A stretch of 6,452 nucleotides of DNA from Planctomycetota bacterium (GTDB lineage: Bacteria > Planctomycetota > Phycisphaerae > WQYP01), in NCBI GenBank assembly GCA_021799715.1, contig JAJYZY010000130.1:1-6452 (forward strand), written 5' to 3'. The notes under the pieces were generated by a model. The model was not told the origin of the DNA. It ran no database searches and worked only from the letters and a program-made list of their open reading frames with translations. Below, piece by piece: positions 1 through 5,648 of the stretch (the stretch's first letter is position 1; every line of letters begins with the position of its first letter). Position numbers and translations under genes: made by a program.

Positions 1-1238
1 TTCTGCTGCTGGATCTGTCGCTGAAGCGCTATGAAAAAACGGCGATCACGCCATTGCGGCCGCTGGCAATCCGGGAAGCGGAAAAGTGGCTGCTGGAACA
101 CATGGAAGGCTGCGACGGACTGGGAGCCATTTTCCCGCCGATGGTCTATATTCTGATCGTGCTGCGAATCCTGGGTTATGCCGATGACCATCCCGTGGTG
201 GCCAAGGCGCAAAAAGATTTGCGCGATTTATTCATTGAAGAAGGTGATTGCATCCGCATACAGCCCTGCTGGTCTCCGGTGTGGGATACGGGCATTGCGC
301 TGCATGCGTTGGCGGAGACGCGCATCGGGCCGGAAGACCCGGTGGCCAAAAAGACCGCACAGTGGCTGTTATCCAAGGAGTGCCGAACCGGCAGCGACTG
401 GATGAAGAACTGCCCGGACTGTGAACCCAGCGGCTGGTATTTCGAGTTTAACAATCCGCATTATCCCGATGTTGATGACACGGCAATGGTCACCATGGCC
501 TTGAAACGATTGGGCGGCAAATCCGCGGAAGCGGCGGTGGCACGCGGGGTCAATTGGTTGCTGGCCATGCAGAATGATGATGGCGGCTGGGCGGCCTTTG
601 ACCGAACCCGGCACCGTCCCATTTTAGAACATGTTCCATTTGCGGATCATAACGCCATTCAGGATCCATCGTGTCCGGATATCGCGGGACGCACGCTGGA
701 GTGTCTGGGGCATTGCGGCGTGGCCAATAATCATCCCGCGGTGCGAAAGGCGATTAACTTTCTCAAAGACACGCAGGAAAAAGAAGGGTGCTGGTTCGGG
801 CGATGGGGGGTTAATTACATCTACGGCACCTGGCAGGTGCTCACGGGATTGAATGCGGTGTCCGAGAAAATGGATCAGCGGTTTATCCGCAAAGCGGCGG
901 ACTGGTTGCGTTCCTGCCAGAAACCGGACGGCAGTTGGGGCGAATCGTGCCAGACGTATGAAAACCCGGAACTCAAGGGCCGCGGACCCAGCACCGCCTC
1001 GCAGACGGCATGGGGTGCCATGGGGTTGTTAGCCGCGTCGGGTGTGGATGATCCGGCGGTGCGCAAGGCCATTCGCTGGCTCATTGATGCGCAAAATGCC
1101 GAAGGCAATTGGGATGAGCAGTGGTTCACCGGCACGGGTTTCCCACGGGTATTTTATCTGAAATATCATTTGTATCGGCTGTACTTCCCGTTGATGGCTC
1201 TGGCCCGGTTTCGCCGTATACAGGCCCAATCGCGTTGA
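1..1238 (+). CDS. shc: Squalene-hopene cyclase, C-terminal part (5' end outside window)
   Basis: Cyclises squalene to hopene/hopanol, the committed step of hopanoid synthesis, as a monotopic membrane enzyme. The frame is open from base 3, so the gene begins upstream; 411 residues are visible. Compared with the roughly 630-residue family, about 220 N-terminal residues are missing. Numbering from base 3: SPVWDTG at 91-97, the catalytic DVDDTA motif at 156-161 (its acid protonates squalene), QW repeats at about 182-196, 250-264, 298-312 and 356-370, GRWGVNYIYGTW at 266-277, and the typical C-terminal FTGTGFPRVFYLKYHLYR at 375-392. The distance from DVDD to the stop (256 residues) matches characterised cyclases, so the C-terminus is intact. 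It ends in TGA. Several cysteines (KECR, KNCPDCEP, DPSCPD, ECLGHCG) give it a Cys-rich look, but no catalytic motif in the visible part is lost. No partner hopanoid gene follows within the window. Identification is very secure; substrate preference is known only by family. Confidence 0.96.
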   Translation, partial: LLLDLSLKRYEKTAITPLRPLAIREAEKWLLEHMEGCDGLGAIFPPMVYILIVLRILGYADDHPVVAKAQKDLRDLFIEEGDCIRIQPCWSPVWDTGIALHALAETRIGPEDPVAKKTAQWLLSKECRTGSDWMKNCPDCEPSGWYFEFNNPHYPDVDDTAMVTMALKRLGGKSAEAAVARGVNWLLAMQNDDGGWAAFDRTRHRPILEHVPFADHNAIQDPSCPDIAGRTLECLGHCGVANNHPAVRKAINFLKDTQEKEGCWFGRWGVNYIYGTWQVLTGLNAVSEKMDQRFIRKAADWLRSCQKPDGSWGESCQTYENPELKGRGPSTASQTAWGAMGLLAASGVDDPAVRKAIRWLIDAQNAEGNWDEQWFTGTGFPRVFYLKYHLYRLYFPLMALARFRRIQAQSR

Positions 1239-1364
1239 TAATCCCGGTCGCACTGATGGCGCGATTGTCCGTTGTTCCGGACTTCAGCAAAATCATCATC
1301 CACCGAACGTTTGGTGCCGCCTGAATGTTTCGGCGCGGGTCGCCATGTTTTCATCGCACAATCG

Positions 1365-1404
1365 AGTCAATATCATAAATTCGTGTTTATGAAAATACTT
1401 GACT
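1365..1404. promoter_or_regulatory. AT-rich nested dyad upstream of the peptidase gene, possible operator or promoter
   Basis: In the gene-free spacer 1239-1530, two pairs of inverted arms are nested: AGTCAA (1365-1370) with TTGACT (1399-1404), and CATAAA (1374-1379) with TTTATG (1386-1391) around the 6-base loop TTCGTG. The right outer arm resembles a -35 box (TTGACT), followed by TATATAA (overlapping, 1404-1410) and TATTAG at 1419-1424. The TTGACT-TATTAG spacing is only 14 nt, so the promoter assignment is weak. It is the only AT-rich patch between the cyclase and the peptidase and probably carries the latter's promoter. A weak 5-bp hairpin (GTCCG/CGGAC, 1267-1282) lies after the cyclase stop without a T-tract. 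Confidence 0.35.
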
Positions 1405-1437
1405 ATATAAGCGGTTCGTATTAGGCTTCTTCTACCG

Positions 1438-1456
1438 TGGCGGAAAGTCTCTGCCA
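1438..1456 (+). other. Small hairpin in the probable 5' leader of the peptidase gene
   Basis: TGGCGGA (1438-1444) pairs with TCTGCCA (1450-1456) over 7 bp with one G-U pair and a 5-base loop AAGTC. It lies about 75 nt upstream of the start codon and does not hide the ribosome binding site. No known riboswitch consensus is recognised around it. It may be a leader structure or chance. Confidence 0.25.
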
Positions 1457-1530
1457 GGACGTTTGGTTATTTATGCCGGACGGAAACAAATAGCCCGAAA
1501 TCCGACGGAATATACGGGATGGAGAAGCTG

Positions 1531-3234
1531 ATGAATCGAGATACAACTCGCACGGAAAATATTGCCGCCGGTGTGGCAATTTTGGCGCAGTGGAAAAATC
1601 GCCGGAGCTTACTGGCATCGGCGGCGTGTATTTCCGCCTTGTCGTTGATTCCAATACATGCCTGGGCAGACACAACGCTGCCGAATGGCGCGGGCGTGGC
1701 CGTAGCGCAGGTGGAGGCCAATTTAAATTCCAGCCCAACCACCAACGACCAGTTTGAAGCGGTATATTCTCAAAGTTCCTTCAGTTCATCCATACCGCTG
1801 ACATATATGGATTTCAATGGGTACGTTTCCTCCACCGCGGGATATTCCTACAGCATTACCAGCGGCACGACCACAACCGCCTATTCTGATTCCGTATCCA
1901 GCCATGCCGATACGGTGGCGGGATATTTCTATGGTTCCAGCGGTTATGGCACGGGTGTTTCAAGCGTTGCCAATATTGATGCCGGGGCATTTCAGGGATA
2001 TTTTCTCGGCATTACCGGTGCCACCAATAGCACACCGGCGTTTAATGTGCAGCACACCAGCTACGTCAGTCCAGCCCAGAACGGTTCGCAAACCGTTGAT
2101 CTGGCGAATGTAAAAGTCATCAACCAGAGCTTTATAGATAAAACCAGCAACGCCAACAGTATCAGTGCCGCCAGTTACAACGCCTGGGTTGCCGCGGTGA
2201 ATGCTGCGTATGATAATTACACCAATAACAACGGCACCATTTTTGTATCGGCGGTGGGTGACGGTTCGGCTACATTTACCACCACCCCCAGTCAGATTAA
2301 TCCGCCGGCCACAGCTTATAATTCCATCGCGGTTGGAGCGTATCCCTATTCTTCCTCAGCCACGGGTTTAGGCCCGACCAATGATGGGCGGTCCAAGCCG
2401 GACATTGTGGCGCAAGGCTCGTATACCAGTTATGCCACACCCATTGTTTCCGGGGCGGCGGCAGCACTGGTGCAGGCTGGCGCGGCGGCGGACGGGTACA
2501 ACAGTGCGGACGGTTTTGCGACGCAGGCCGCATATTCCAAGGCCGCAACCGATGAACGCACGGTCAAAGCCCTGCTGTTGAATGGCGCGGTAAAGCCCAG
2601 CGGATGGACCAATAACTACACGGGCACGAATGATTCGTACACCTATCTGGCGCCGGTGGCCAATGCGACCACACCGCTTGATCCACGATATGGCGCGGGA
2701 ATTGTCAATCTCGCAAATTCCTATGCAACGCTGCTGGCGGGACGCACGGCCGCATCGACCAGTACAATTGCACAGAATCAGGGATGGGATTTTTCCTCCG
2801 TCAACAGTTCAAGCGGCAATACCGCTAATTACTACTTTAATTTAAGCAGCGCGAATCAGAGCTACGATCTTACCAGCACGCTGGTGTGGAACGCGCAGGT
2901 GCAACAAATTGTTTCAAGGACTACGGGTGTCAGCTACAATGAAACACTTAATCATCTGGATCTGATGTTGTTGAATGCCGCGGGCTCCGTTGTGGCTTCC
3001 AGCGACAGCACCGTTGATAATGTGCAGCAGATTTACACTCTGGACTTAACACCGGGCATCTATCACCTGGAAGTCTTGGATAATGGTGGTGCCGCCTCCT
3101 GGGCAAGCAGTTCCGATTCGTATGCCCTGGCTTACAACTTTCAGGCGGTGCCGGAACCCGCATCGCTATTGGTACTGGCCTTAGGAATCTTGGGCGTGCC
3201 ACTGCTGCGGCGAAAAACTCGCAATGCCTCATAG
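1531..3234 (+). CDS. Secreted S8-like (subtilase-fold) serine peptidase with PEP-CTERM sorting signal
   Basis: Predicted exported peptidase of 567 residues. The start at 1531 is chosen because GGAGAAG (1521-1527) sits just before it; an in-frame ATG at 1519 would add four residues and has a weaker site. Seen: a signal peptide with positive QWKNRR, hydrophobic stretch about 27-42 and AWA/D cleavage near 46; GAGVAVAQVEA, matching the strand that carries the catalytic Asp but with Glu at 62; SSHADTVAGYF with His125; VINQSF at about 196-201; an oxyanion-type segment VSAVGDGS with Asp244 instead of Asn; and TSYATPIVSG with Ser300, whose preceding Gly is Thr/Tyr context rather than GTS. Residues about 411-539 form a Ser/Asn-rich beta domain like the pre-peptidase C-terminal (PPC) fold. 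The tail has VPEPASL at 540-546, a hydrophobic segment, then RRK at 560-562: a PEP-CTERM anchor cut by an exosortase. The protein is rich in Ser, Thr, Tyr, Asn and Ala, as usual for surface proteins. The fold assignment is firm; activity is uncertain because of the substitutions. Confidence 0.88.
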   Translation: MNRDTTRTENIAAGVAILAQWKNRRSLLASAACISALSLIPIHAWADTTLPNGAGVAVAQVEANLNSSPTTNDQFEAVYSQSSFSSSIPLTYMDFNGYVSSTAGYSYSITSGTTTTAYSDSVSSHADTVAGYFYGSSGYGTGVSSVANIDAGAFQGYFLGITGATNSTPAFNVQHTSYVSPAQNGSQTVDLANVKVINQSFIDKTSNANSISAASYNAWVAAVNAAYDNYTNNNGTIFVSAVGDGSATFTTTPSQINPPATAYNSIAVGAYPYSSSATGLGPTNDGRSKPDIVAQGSYTSYATPIVSGAAAALVQAGAAADGYNSADGFATQAAYSKAATDERTVKALLLNGAVKPSGWTNNYTGTNDSYTYLAPVANATTPLDPRYGAGIVNLANSYATLLAGRTAASTSTIAQNQGWDFSSVNSSSGNTANYYFNLSSANQSYDLTSTLVWNAQVQQIVSRTTGVSYNETLNHLDLMLLNAAGSVVASSDSTVDNVQQIYTLDLTPGIYHLEVLDNGGAASWASSSDSYALAYNFQAVPEPASLLVLALGILGVPLLRRKTRNAS

Positions 3235-3506
3235 CTTGTTCGGCATGCCTTCGATGGGTGGTTGCGTTTTGCTTTAACGGTGAGAAAACACGCCGCTTAT
3301 AACGCCTCGAGAAATGGTTCCGGTAACCCGCATCACAATATGGCCAACTGCCCCTTTCGCGGTTATTGGGACAGTTAAACTACCGACGAAATCATAAGTT
3401 TATCTTGGTACACTTCCTGCGACCATCCAATGGACTGCAGCTACCGGAAAATGTATAAAAATAAATTTCGGTCAGTCGGTTTAGGAAGGAATTTTCGGTT
3501 CATCAA
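3235..3506. other. Gene-free spacer between convergent peptidase and SDR genes
   Basis: No supportable gene. The best structure is a hairpin at 3346-3376: AACTG and CCC pair with GGG and CAGTT across one C/A mismatch, with a 13-base loop. A second weak pairing joins ACCGGAAAA (3443-3451) with TTTCGGT (3466-3472) around an AT-rich loop. Neither has a proper T-tract, so either could help end transcription from one side but neither is a convincing intrinsic terminator. Confidence 0.4.
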
Positions 3507-4259
3507 TCAGATGCCGGAACCGCCCGAGATGTAAATCGTTTCGCCAGTGATGTGCCGCGCGTCATCCGAGGCCAGAAAAATCGCCGGCAGTGCGATATCC
3601 TCGGGTCGGGCGACGCGGCCCAGCGGGGTTCCGGATACGGCATCTTTTTCAAAGTCGGAACCCGCGATCCCGGCCGAAATAGCGCCGTCGGTGATGACCA
3701 TTCCGGGGTTGACCGCATTTACACGAATATTTCGCGGCCCCAGTTCTTTCGCCAGTACTTTGGTAATCGAGTCCACTGCTCCCTTAGTCCCGGAATATAC
3801 GGCAGTAGCTGGTGGTGCCAGTGTGCTTGCAATGGAACTGACGTTCACGATCGCCCCGCCGCCGGTAGGAAACAGGGTAATCGCCGCCTTGGTGCACAGC
3901 AACATGCCCAGAACATTGGTGTCGAAGAGCCGACGGTACATATCAACGGTAAATTCCTCAATCGGTGCGAATGTGTATACGCCCGCGTTGTTGACCAGCA
4001 CGTCTACCCGGCCAAATATCGCCTTCGTTTGCGCAAATAGCACTGCAACTTCATCGGCATTGGCGACATTGGCACCCACGGCTGTAGCCCGTCCTCCCGC
4101 GGATACGATTTCTTTGACTACTTTGTCCGCCCCCTCACGGCCGGTGGCGTAATTGACCACCACCGCTGCGCCTTCAGCACCAAACGCCCTGGCAATCGCC
4201 GCCCCGATGCCCTTGGAAGCACCCGTAATCACCGCCACCTTATTCGTAAGTTTACCCAT
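3507..4259 (-). CDS. SDR family oxidoreductase (classical, FabG/glucose-1-dehydrogenase-like)
   Basis: NAD(P)-dependent short-chain dehydrogenase/reductase, cytoplasmic, 250 residues, the standard length for classical SDRs. The start is fixed by AGGAG at 4267-4271, 7 nt before the ATG; reading further upstream would run through the promoter and the inserted element, so a longer form is rejected. Motifs: cofactor loop TGASKGIG at 12-19, NNAG at 90-93, catalytic Asn115, Ser142, Tyr155 and Lys159 (YSGTK), the NPGMV segment at 184-188, and ISGG near the C-terminus. The NYATGR stretch after the second strand suggests NADP(H) preference, by analogy with the family. All catalytic residues are present. 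The substrate cannot be told: this subgroup is annotated variously as glucose-1-dehydrogenase or 3-oxoacyl-ACP reductase. It lies downstream of, and on the same strand as, an Rrf2 regulator, has its own strong promoter with an overlapping dyad, and a MITE separates the two genes. Confidence 0.93.
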   Translation of the reverse strand: MGKLTNKVAVITGASKGIGAAIARAFGAEGAAVVVNYATGREGADKVVKEIVSAGGRATAVGANVANADEVAVLFAQTKAIFGRVDVLVNNAGVYTFAPIEEFTVDMYRRLFDTNVLGMLLCTKAAITLFPTGGGAIVNVSSIASTLAPPATAVYSGTKGAVDSITKVLAKELGPRNIRVNAVNPGMVITDGAISAGIAGSDFEKDAVSGTPLGRVARPEDIALPAIFLASDDARHITGETIYISGGSGI

Positions 4260-4297
4260 GGACAGTCTCCTGATAACGCAGCAATCAAACCGCAACA

Positions 4298-4325
4298 ATA
4301 ATAGCCATAATTGTGCGTGTGTCAA
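4298..4325 (-). promoter_or_regulatory. Sigma70-type promoter of the SDR gene
   Basis: On the minus strand a perfect -35 box TTGACA (4325-4320) is followed after 16 nt by TATTAT (4303-4298), five of six to the -10 consensus. The expected transcript start is around 4290, giving a leader of about 30 nt before the ATG with AGGAG in it. Position and quality make this the probable SDR promoter. Confidence 0.72.
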
Positions 4326-4335
4326 GCACATTATT
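4307..4335. promoter_or_regulatory. Imperfect dyad over the SDR -35 region, candidate operator
   Basis: On the + strand ATAATTGTGC (4307-4316) and GCACATTATT (4326-4335) form inverted half-sites around a 9-base centre; GCAC/GTGC pair exactly and the AT-rich flanks match with one base of slip. The dyad covers the -35 box and most of the spacer, where a bound regulator would block transcription. The adjacent Rrf2 protein is the natural candidate; this is inference. Confidence 0.42.
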
Positions 4336-4342
4336 GAACATT

Positions 4343-4350
4343 TGTTGTGA
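4343..4350 (+). repeat. Target site duplication, left copy
   Basis: TGTTGTGA directly abuts the left end of the inverted-repeat element and recurs exactly at 4470-4477 abutting its right end. The match does not extend beyond 8 bp on either side, as expected for a transposition duplication. Confidence 0.8.
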
Positions 4351-4373
4351 GGGCGTGGCAATTTTTCCGGGCA
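4351..4373 (+). repeat. Left terminal inverted repeat of the MITE
   Basis: Begins GGGCGTGGCAAT and ends TCCGGGCA; matches the reverse complement of 4447-4469 at 20 of 23 bases, with the three mismatches together in the middle. Confidence 0.82.
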
Positions 4374-4446
4374 ACCGTCAAAATCAAGGGTATAAATGCC
4401 GTCGCTAACAGGATGGTTGGTGTTGGAACCCCGCGACATCGAGGGC

Positions 4447-4469
4447 TGCCCGGATTTATTGCCACGCCC
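4447..4469 (-). repeat. Right terminal inverted repeat of the MITE
   Basis: Read on the minus strand it begins GGGCGTGGCAAT and ends TCCGGGCA, with AAA where the left copy has TTT. Confidence 0.82.
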
Positions 4470-4477
4470 TGTTGTGA
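4470..4477 (+). repeat. Target site duplication, right copy
   Basis: TGTTGTGA, identical to 4343-4350, immediately outside the right inverted repeat. Confidence 0.8.
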
Positions 4478-4507
4478 TCGCTTGCGCGCGTCACCCATCC
4501 GATGGCT

Positions 4508-4987
4508 TTAATGCGGTCGGCAAAAACCACCGGGACGCGAAGCGCCGCGCCTTGATTCTATGGCCGCCTGTCGGCGGACATCGGCGGCAAGTTGGGCAAT
4601 CGTGGTGTGGGAAAGAGTTTCCATAATAGCTGCGCCCAGTGCTGCTTCAACATGCCGCAGTGAACCGCGCAGATTAACACTCACGGGGCAAAGCGGGCAG
4701 ACGGCGTATTGATGCGACAGTGCGACCGATGGGTACCCCAATGCCAGCGAAACATCGCGTAGCGTGATTCTCGTCGCCGGTACCGCCAGGCGCGTTGTAC
4801 CATGCCTGCCGCGGGTCGTTTTGACAAGTCCGGCTTTCGCCAATGCGGATACTGATTTTCGGATAAAAGTGACGCCCGTGTTGACGCTGTCGGCCAACCG
4901 CGCCGAGTTGGCTCCCTGCTCTCCGCAAAAGGCAAGAGCGACGAGGATGTGCGTTGCAATTGCAAATTGAACACTGCTTACAGGCAT
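4508..4987 (-). CDS. Rrf2 family transcriptional regulator
   Basis: DNA-binding winged-helix regulator, 159 residues, typical for Rrf2. The N-terminus MPVSSVQFAIATHILVALA is the standard first helix of the family, which favours the ATG at 4987; a TTG four codons upstream (4999) is possible but lies on top of the GGAAGG sequence (5002-5007). The recognition helix and wing region run through NTGVTFIRKSVSALAKAGLV (37-56) and TRGRHGTTRLAVP (58-70), then ITLRDVSLAL (74-83), and a dimerisation helix VEAALGAAIMETLSHTTIAQL at about 113-133. Cysteines are at 21, 97, 100 and 156; VCPLC (96-100) does not show the three-Cys spacing of IscR/NsrR, so an Fe-S cluster is not predicted with confidence, though a thiol switch is possible. 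The family usually represses its own and neighbouring genes. The SDR gene lies downstream on the same strand, beyond the MITE. No convincing promoter of its own was found. Confidence 0.88.
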   Translation of the reverse strand: MPVSSVQFAIATHILVALAFCGEQGANSARLADSVNTGVTFIRKSVSALAKAGLVKTTRGRHGTTRLAVPATRITLRDVSLALGYPSVALSHQYAVCPLCPVSVNLRGSLRHVEAALGAAIMETLSHTTIAQLAADVRRQAAIESRRGASRPGGFCRPH

Positions 4988-5007
4988 CGTGCCGCACAAT
5001 TCCTTCC

Positions 5008-5026
5008 GCCGCGAAGCACACGCGGC
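5008..5026 (-). promoter_or_regulatory. GC-rich hairpin in the Rrf2 gene leader next to its ribosome binding site
   Basis: GCCGCG (5008-5013) and CGCGGC (5021-5026) form a perfect 6-bp stem with a 7-base loop. On the minus strand it ends immediately before GGAAGG (5007-5002), the likely Shine-Dalgarno sequence of the Rrf2 gene. It could modulate translation or act as a binding palindrome; chance in GC-rich DNA is possible. Confidence 0.3.
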
Positions 5027-5050
5027 ATAACCGTCATATTCCGCGGTCAG

Positions 5051-5325
5051 TCACGAACTATCGGTGGCAATGAAAGCTCGGCCGACTTTAACACCTGACA
5101 TACCGCACGTTCGCATGCCGGCAGCCCCTGAACCGTAATGGGCGCACCTATGATAACCTGCAGCAAAATCATGCCGCAAGACGGCGAAGCAAAATCATCA
5201 CCAATCGCCGCATGGCCTGTCTGGCGGATGGCCCGCAAGGTCTGGGCCTTCATGTTGAATCAGGCCCATGCGGCGCTGCCTCTGGGTACCGACCGACTGA
5301 ATATTCCAGACGCGGCCAGTTCTGA
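5051..5325. other. No supportable gene; probably decayed sequence
   Basis: Short open frames exist on both strands (68 to about 87 codons), but none shows a recognisable domain, a good ribosome binding site, or gene-like composition, and they overlap one another. Because the stretch leads directly into a broken PEP-CTERM tail on the + strand, it is most simply read as eroded remains of that gene or of an older intergenic region. Confidence 0.45.
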
Positions 5326-5466
5326 ATTATGGGCCGTCACTTCCGATTTCTGTGCCCTGGCCGATTGCGGATCGTACCGGAACCGGTATCGCTATTGGTG
5401 ACAGCGTAGGGAATCCCGGTAGTGCTATTGCCGAGGCGAAAATATCGCAAAGCCCGGGCGCGATAA
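5326..5466 (+). pseudogene. Relic of a PEP-CTERM protein: C-terminal tail with in-frame TAG
   Basis: In one + frame the sequence reads IVPEPVSLLVTA (5371-5406), a TAG stop at 5407-5409, then GIPVVLLPRRKYRKARAR and TAA at 5464-5466. Without the TAG this is a complete PEP-CTERM signal: the VPEP motif, a hydrophobic segment and a basic end. It aligns without gaps at its start to the tail of the intact peptidase at 1531-3234 (VPEPASLLVLA, then L, GI), where the TAG replaces a Leu codon (TTA there), and the DNA is similar too (TCGCTATTGGT is identical in both). Upstream in this frame a TGA at 5323-5325 closes the reading, and no ectodomain or signal peptide is recognisable, so most of the gene is lost or frameshifted. 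A short open frame from ATG 5329 ends at the TAG but is too short to be a useful exported protein. Confidence 0.62.
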
Positions 5467-5509
5467 ACTTGTCGAGACTTTCTGTGCTGAATTGAAGCGG
5501 ACGCGATTG

Positions 5510-5553
5510 CCTCGGCTAACTTTGCCGCCGGTGGTGGGCCCTGGCGGCCGAGG
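5510..5553 (+). terminator. Strong nested GC hairpin, probable terminator
   Basis: CCTCG (5510-5514) pairs with CGAGG (5549-5553), and inside it GCCGCC (5524-5529) pairs with GGCGGC (5543-5548) around a 13-base loop; alternatively CCTCGGC pairs with GCCGAGG. A moderately T-rich run TAGTTTCATT follows. It lies about 45 nt after the end of the PEP-CTERM relic and before the promoter of the VOC gene, the right place for that relic's old terminator. The T-tract is imperfect. Confidence 0.5.
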
Positions 5554-5581
5554 TAGTTTCATTCCCCCATCGGTTTCGCGT

Positions 5582-5609
5582 TTGATTATCTGCAAAGACC
5601 GCCTAAGAT
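5582..5609 (+). promoter_or_regulatory. Probable sigma70-type promoter of the VOC gene
   Basis: TTGATT (5582-5587) and TAAGAT (5604-5609) are 16 nt apart, each matching four of six consensus bases. Transcription would begin near 5616, downstream of the ATG at 5610, which supports the later start at 5649. A small dyad GTTTA/TAAAC (5617-5630) lies just after. Confidence 0.5.
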
Positions 5610-5633
5610 GTGTATGGTTTATTGTTAAACTAT

Positions 5634-5645
5634 ATCTCCGGAGAT
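5634..5645 (+). promoter_or_regulatory. 12-bp perfect palindrome overlapping the VOC ribosome binding site
   Basis: ATCTCCGGAGAT is fully self-complementary and contains the GGAG (5640-5643) that sits 5 nt before the ATG at 5649. It could be a regulator binding site, or simply the result of ATCTCC preceding the Shine-Dalgarno sequence. Confidence 0.4.
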
Positions 5646-5648
5646 TGT

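Larger units (their letters stand above)
4351..4469. mobile_element. Non-coding miniature inverted-repeat element (MITE), 119 bp
   Basis: The element is bounded by 23-bp terminal inverted repeats (4351-4373 and 4447-4469) that agree at 20 of 23 positions: both arms, read inward, start GGGCGTGGCAAT and end TCCGGGCA, differing only in a central TTT versus AAA. An exact 8-bp direct repeat TGTTGTGA flanks it on both sides. The 73-bp interior has no convincing gene and includes a small GGTT/AACC hairpin. This is the structure of a MITE mobilised in trans by a transposase elsewhere; 8-bp duplications occur in several IS families, and I cannot assign one from these ends. It lies about 25 bp upstream of the SDR -35 box and 38 bp past the Rrf2 stop codon, so it has split what was probably a spacer of about 120 bp. 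A long-range hairpin of other origin is the alternative, but it would not explain the flanking duplication. Confidence 0.8.

Noticed and set aside
1434..1460. Sigma54 promoter (GG/GC elements) upstream of the peptidase
   Set aside because: The GG and GC pairs are 12 nt apart rather than the 10 required.
1438..1530. Cyclic-di-GMP or other riboswitch in the peptidase leader
   Set aside because: A hairpin is present but none of the conserved riboswitch core sequences could be found.
1421..1745. Open frames of about 92-105 codons on the minus strand over the peptidase start
   Set aside because: Antisense to the signal-peptide region, with no recognisable domain or ribosome binding site.
3547..4152. 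201-codon open frame on the + strand
   Set aside because: It lies wholly antisense to the SDR gene, has no domain signal, and is a composition shadow.
4260..4439. Sixty-residue N-terminal extension of the SDR protein
   Set aside because: It would translate the promoter, the dyad and part of the MITE; the ATG at 4259 has AGGAG at ideal distance and matches the family N-terminus.
4351..4469. Assignment of the MITE to a specific IS family
   Set aside because: An 8-bp duplication is shared by several families and the ends do not match any I can recall with confidence.
4396..4626. 76-codon + strand open frame starting inside the MITE
   Set aside because: It crosses the MITE end and runs antisense to the Rrf2 gene; no transposase-like features.
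5047..5253. 68-codon minus-strand open frame upstream of the Rrf2 gene
   Set aside because: No recognised domain and no good start site; overlaps other equally weak frames.
5138..5401. 87-codon + strand open frame
   Set aside because: No recognised domain, and its end overlaps the VPEP tail in a different frame, which is the better-supported reading.
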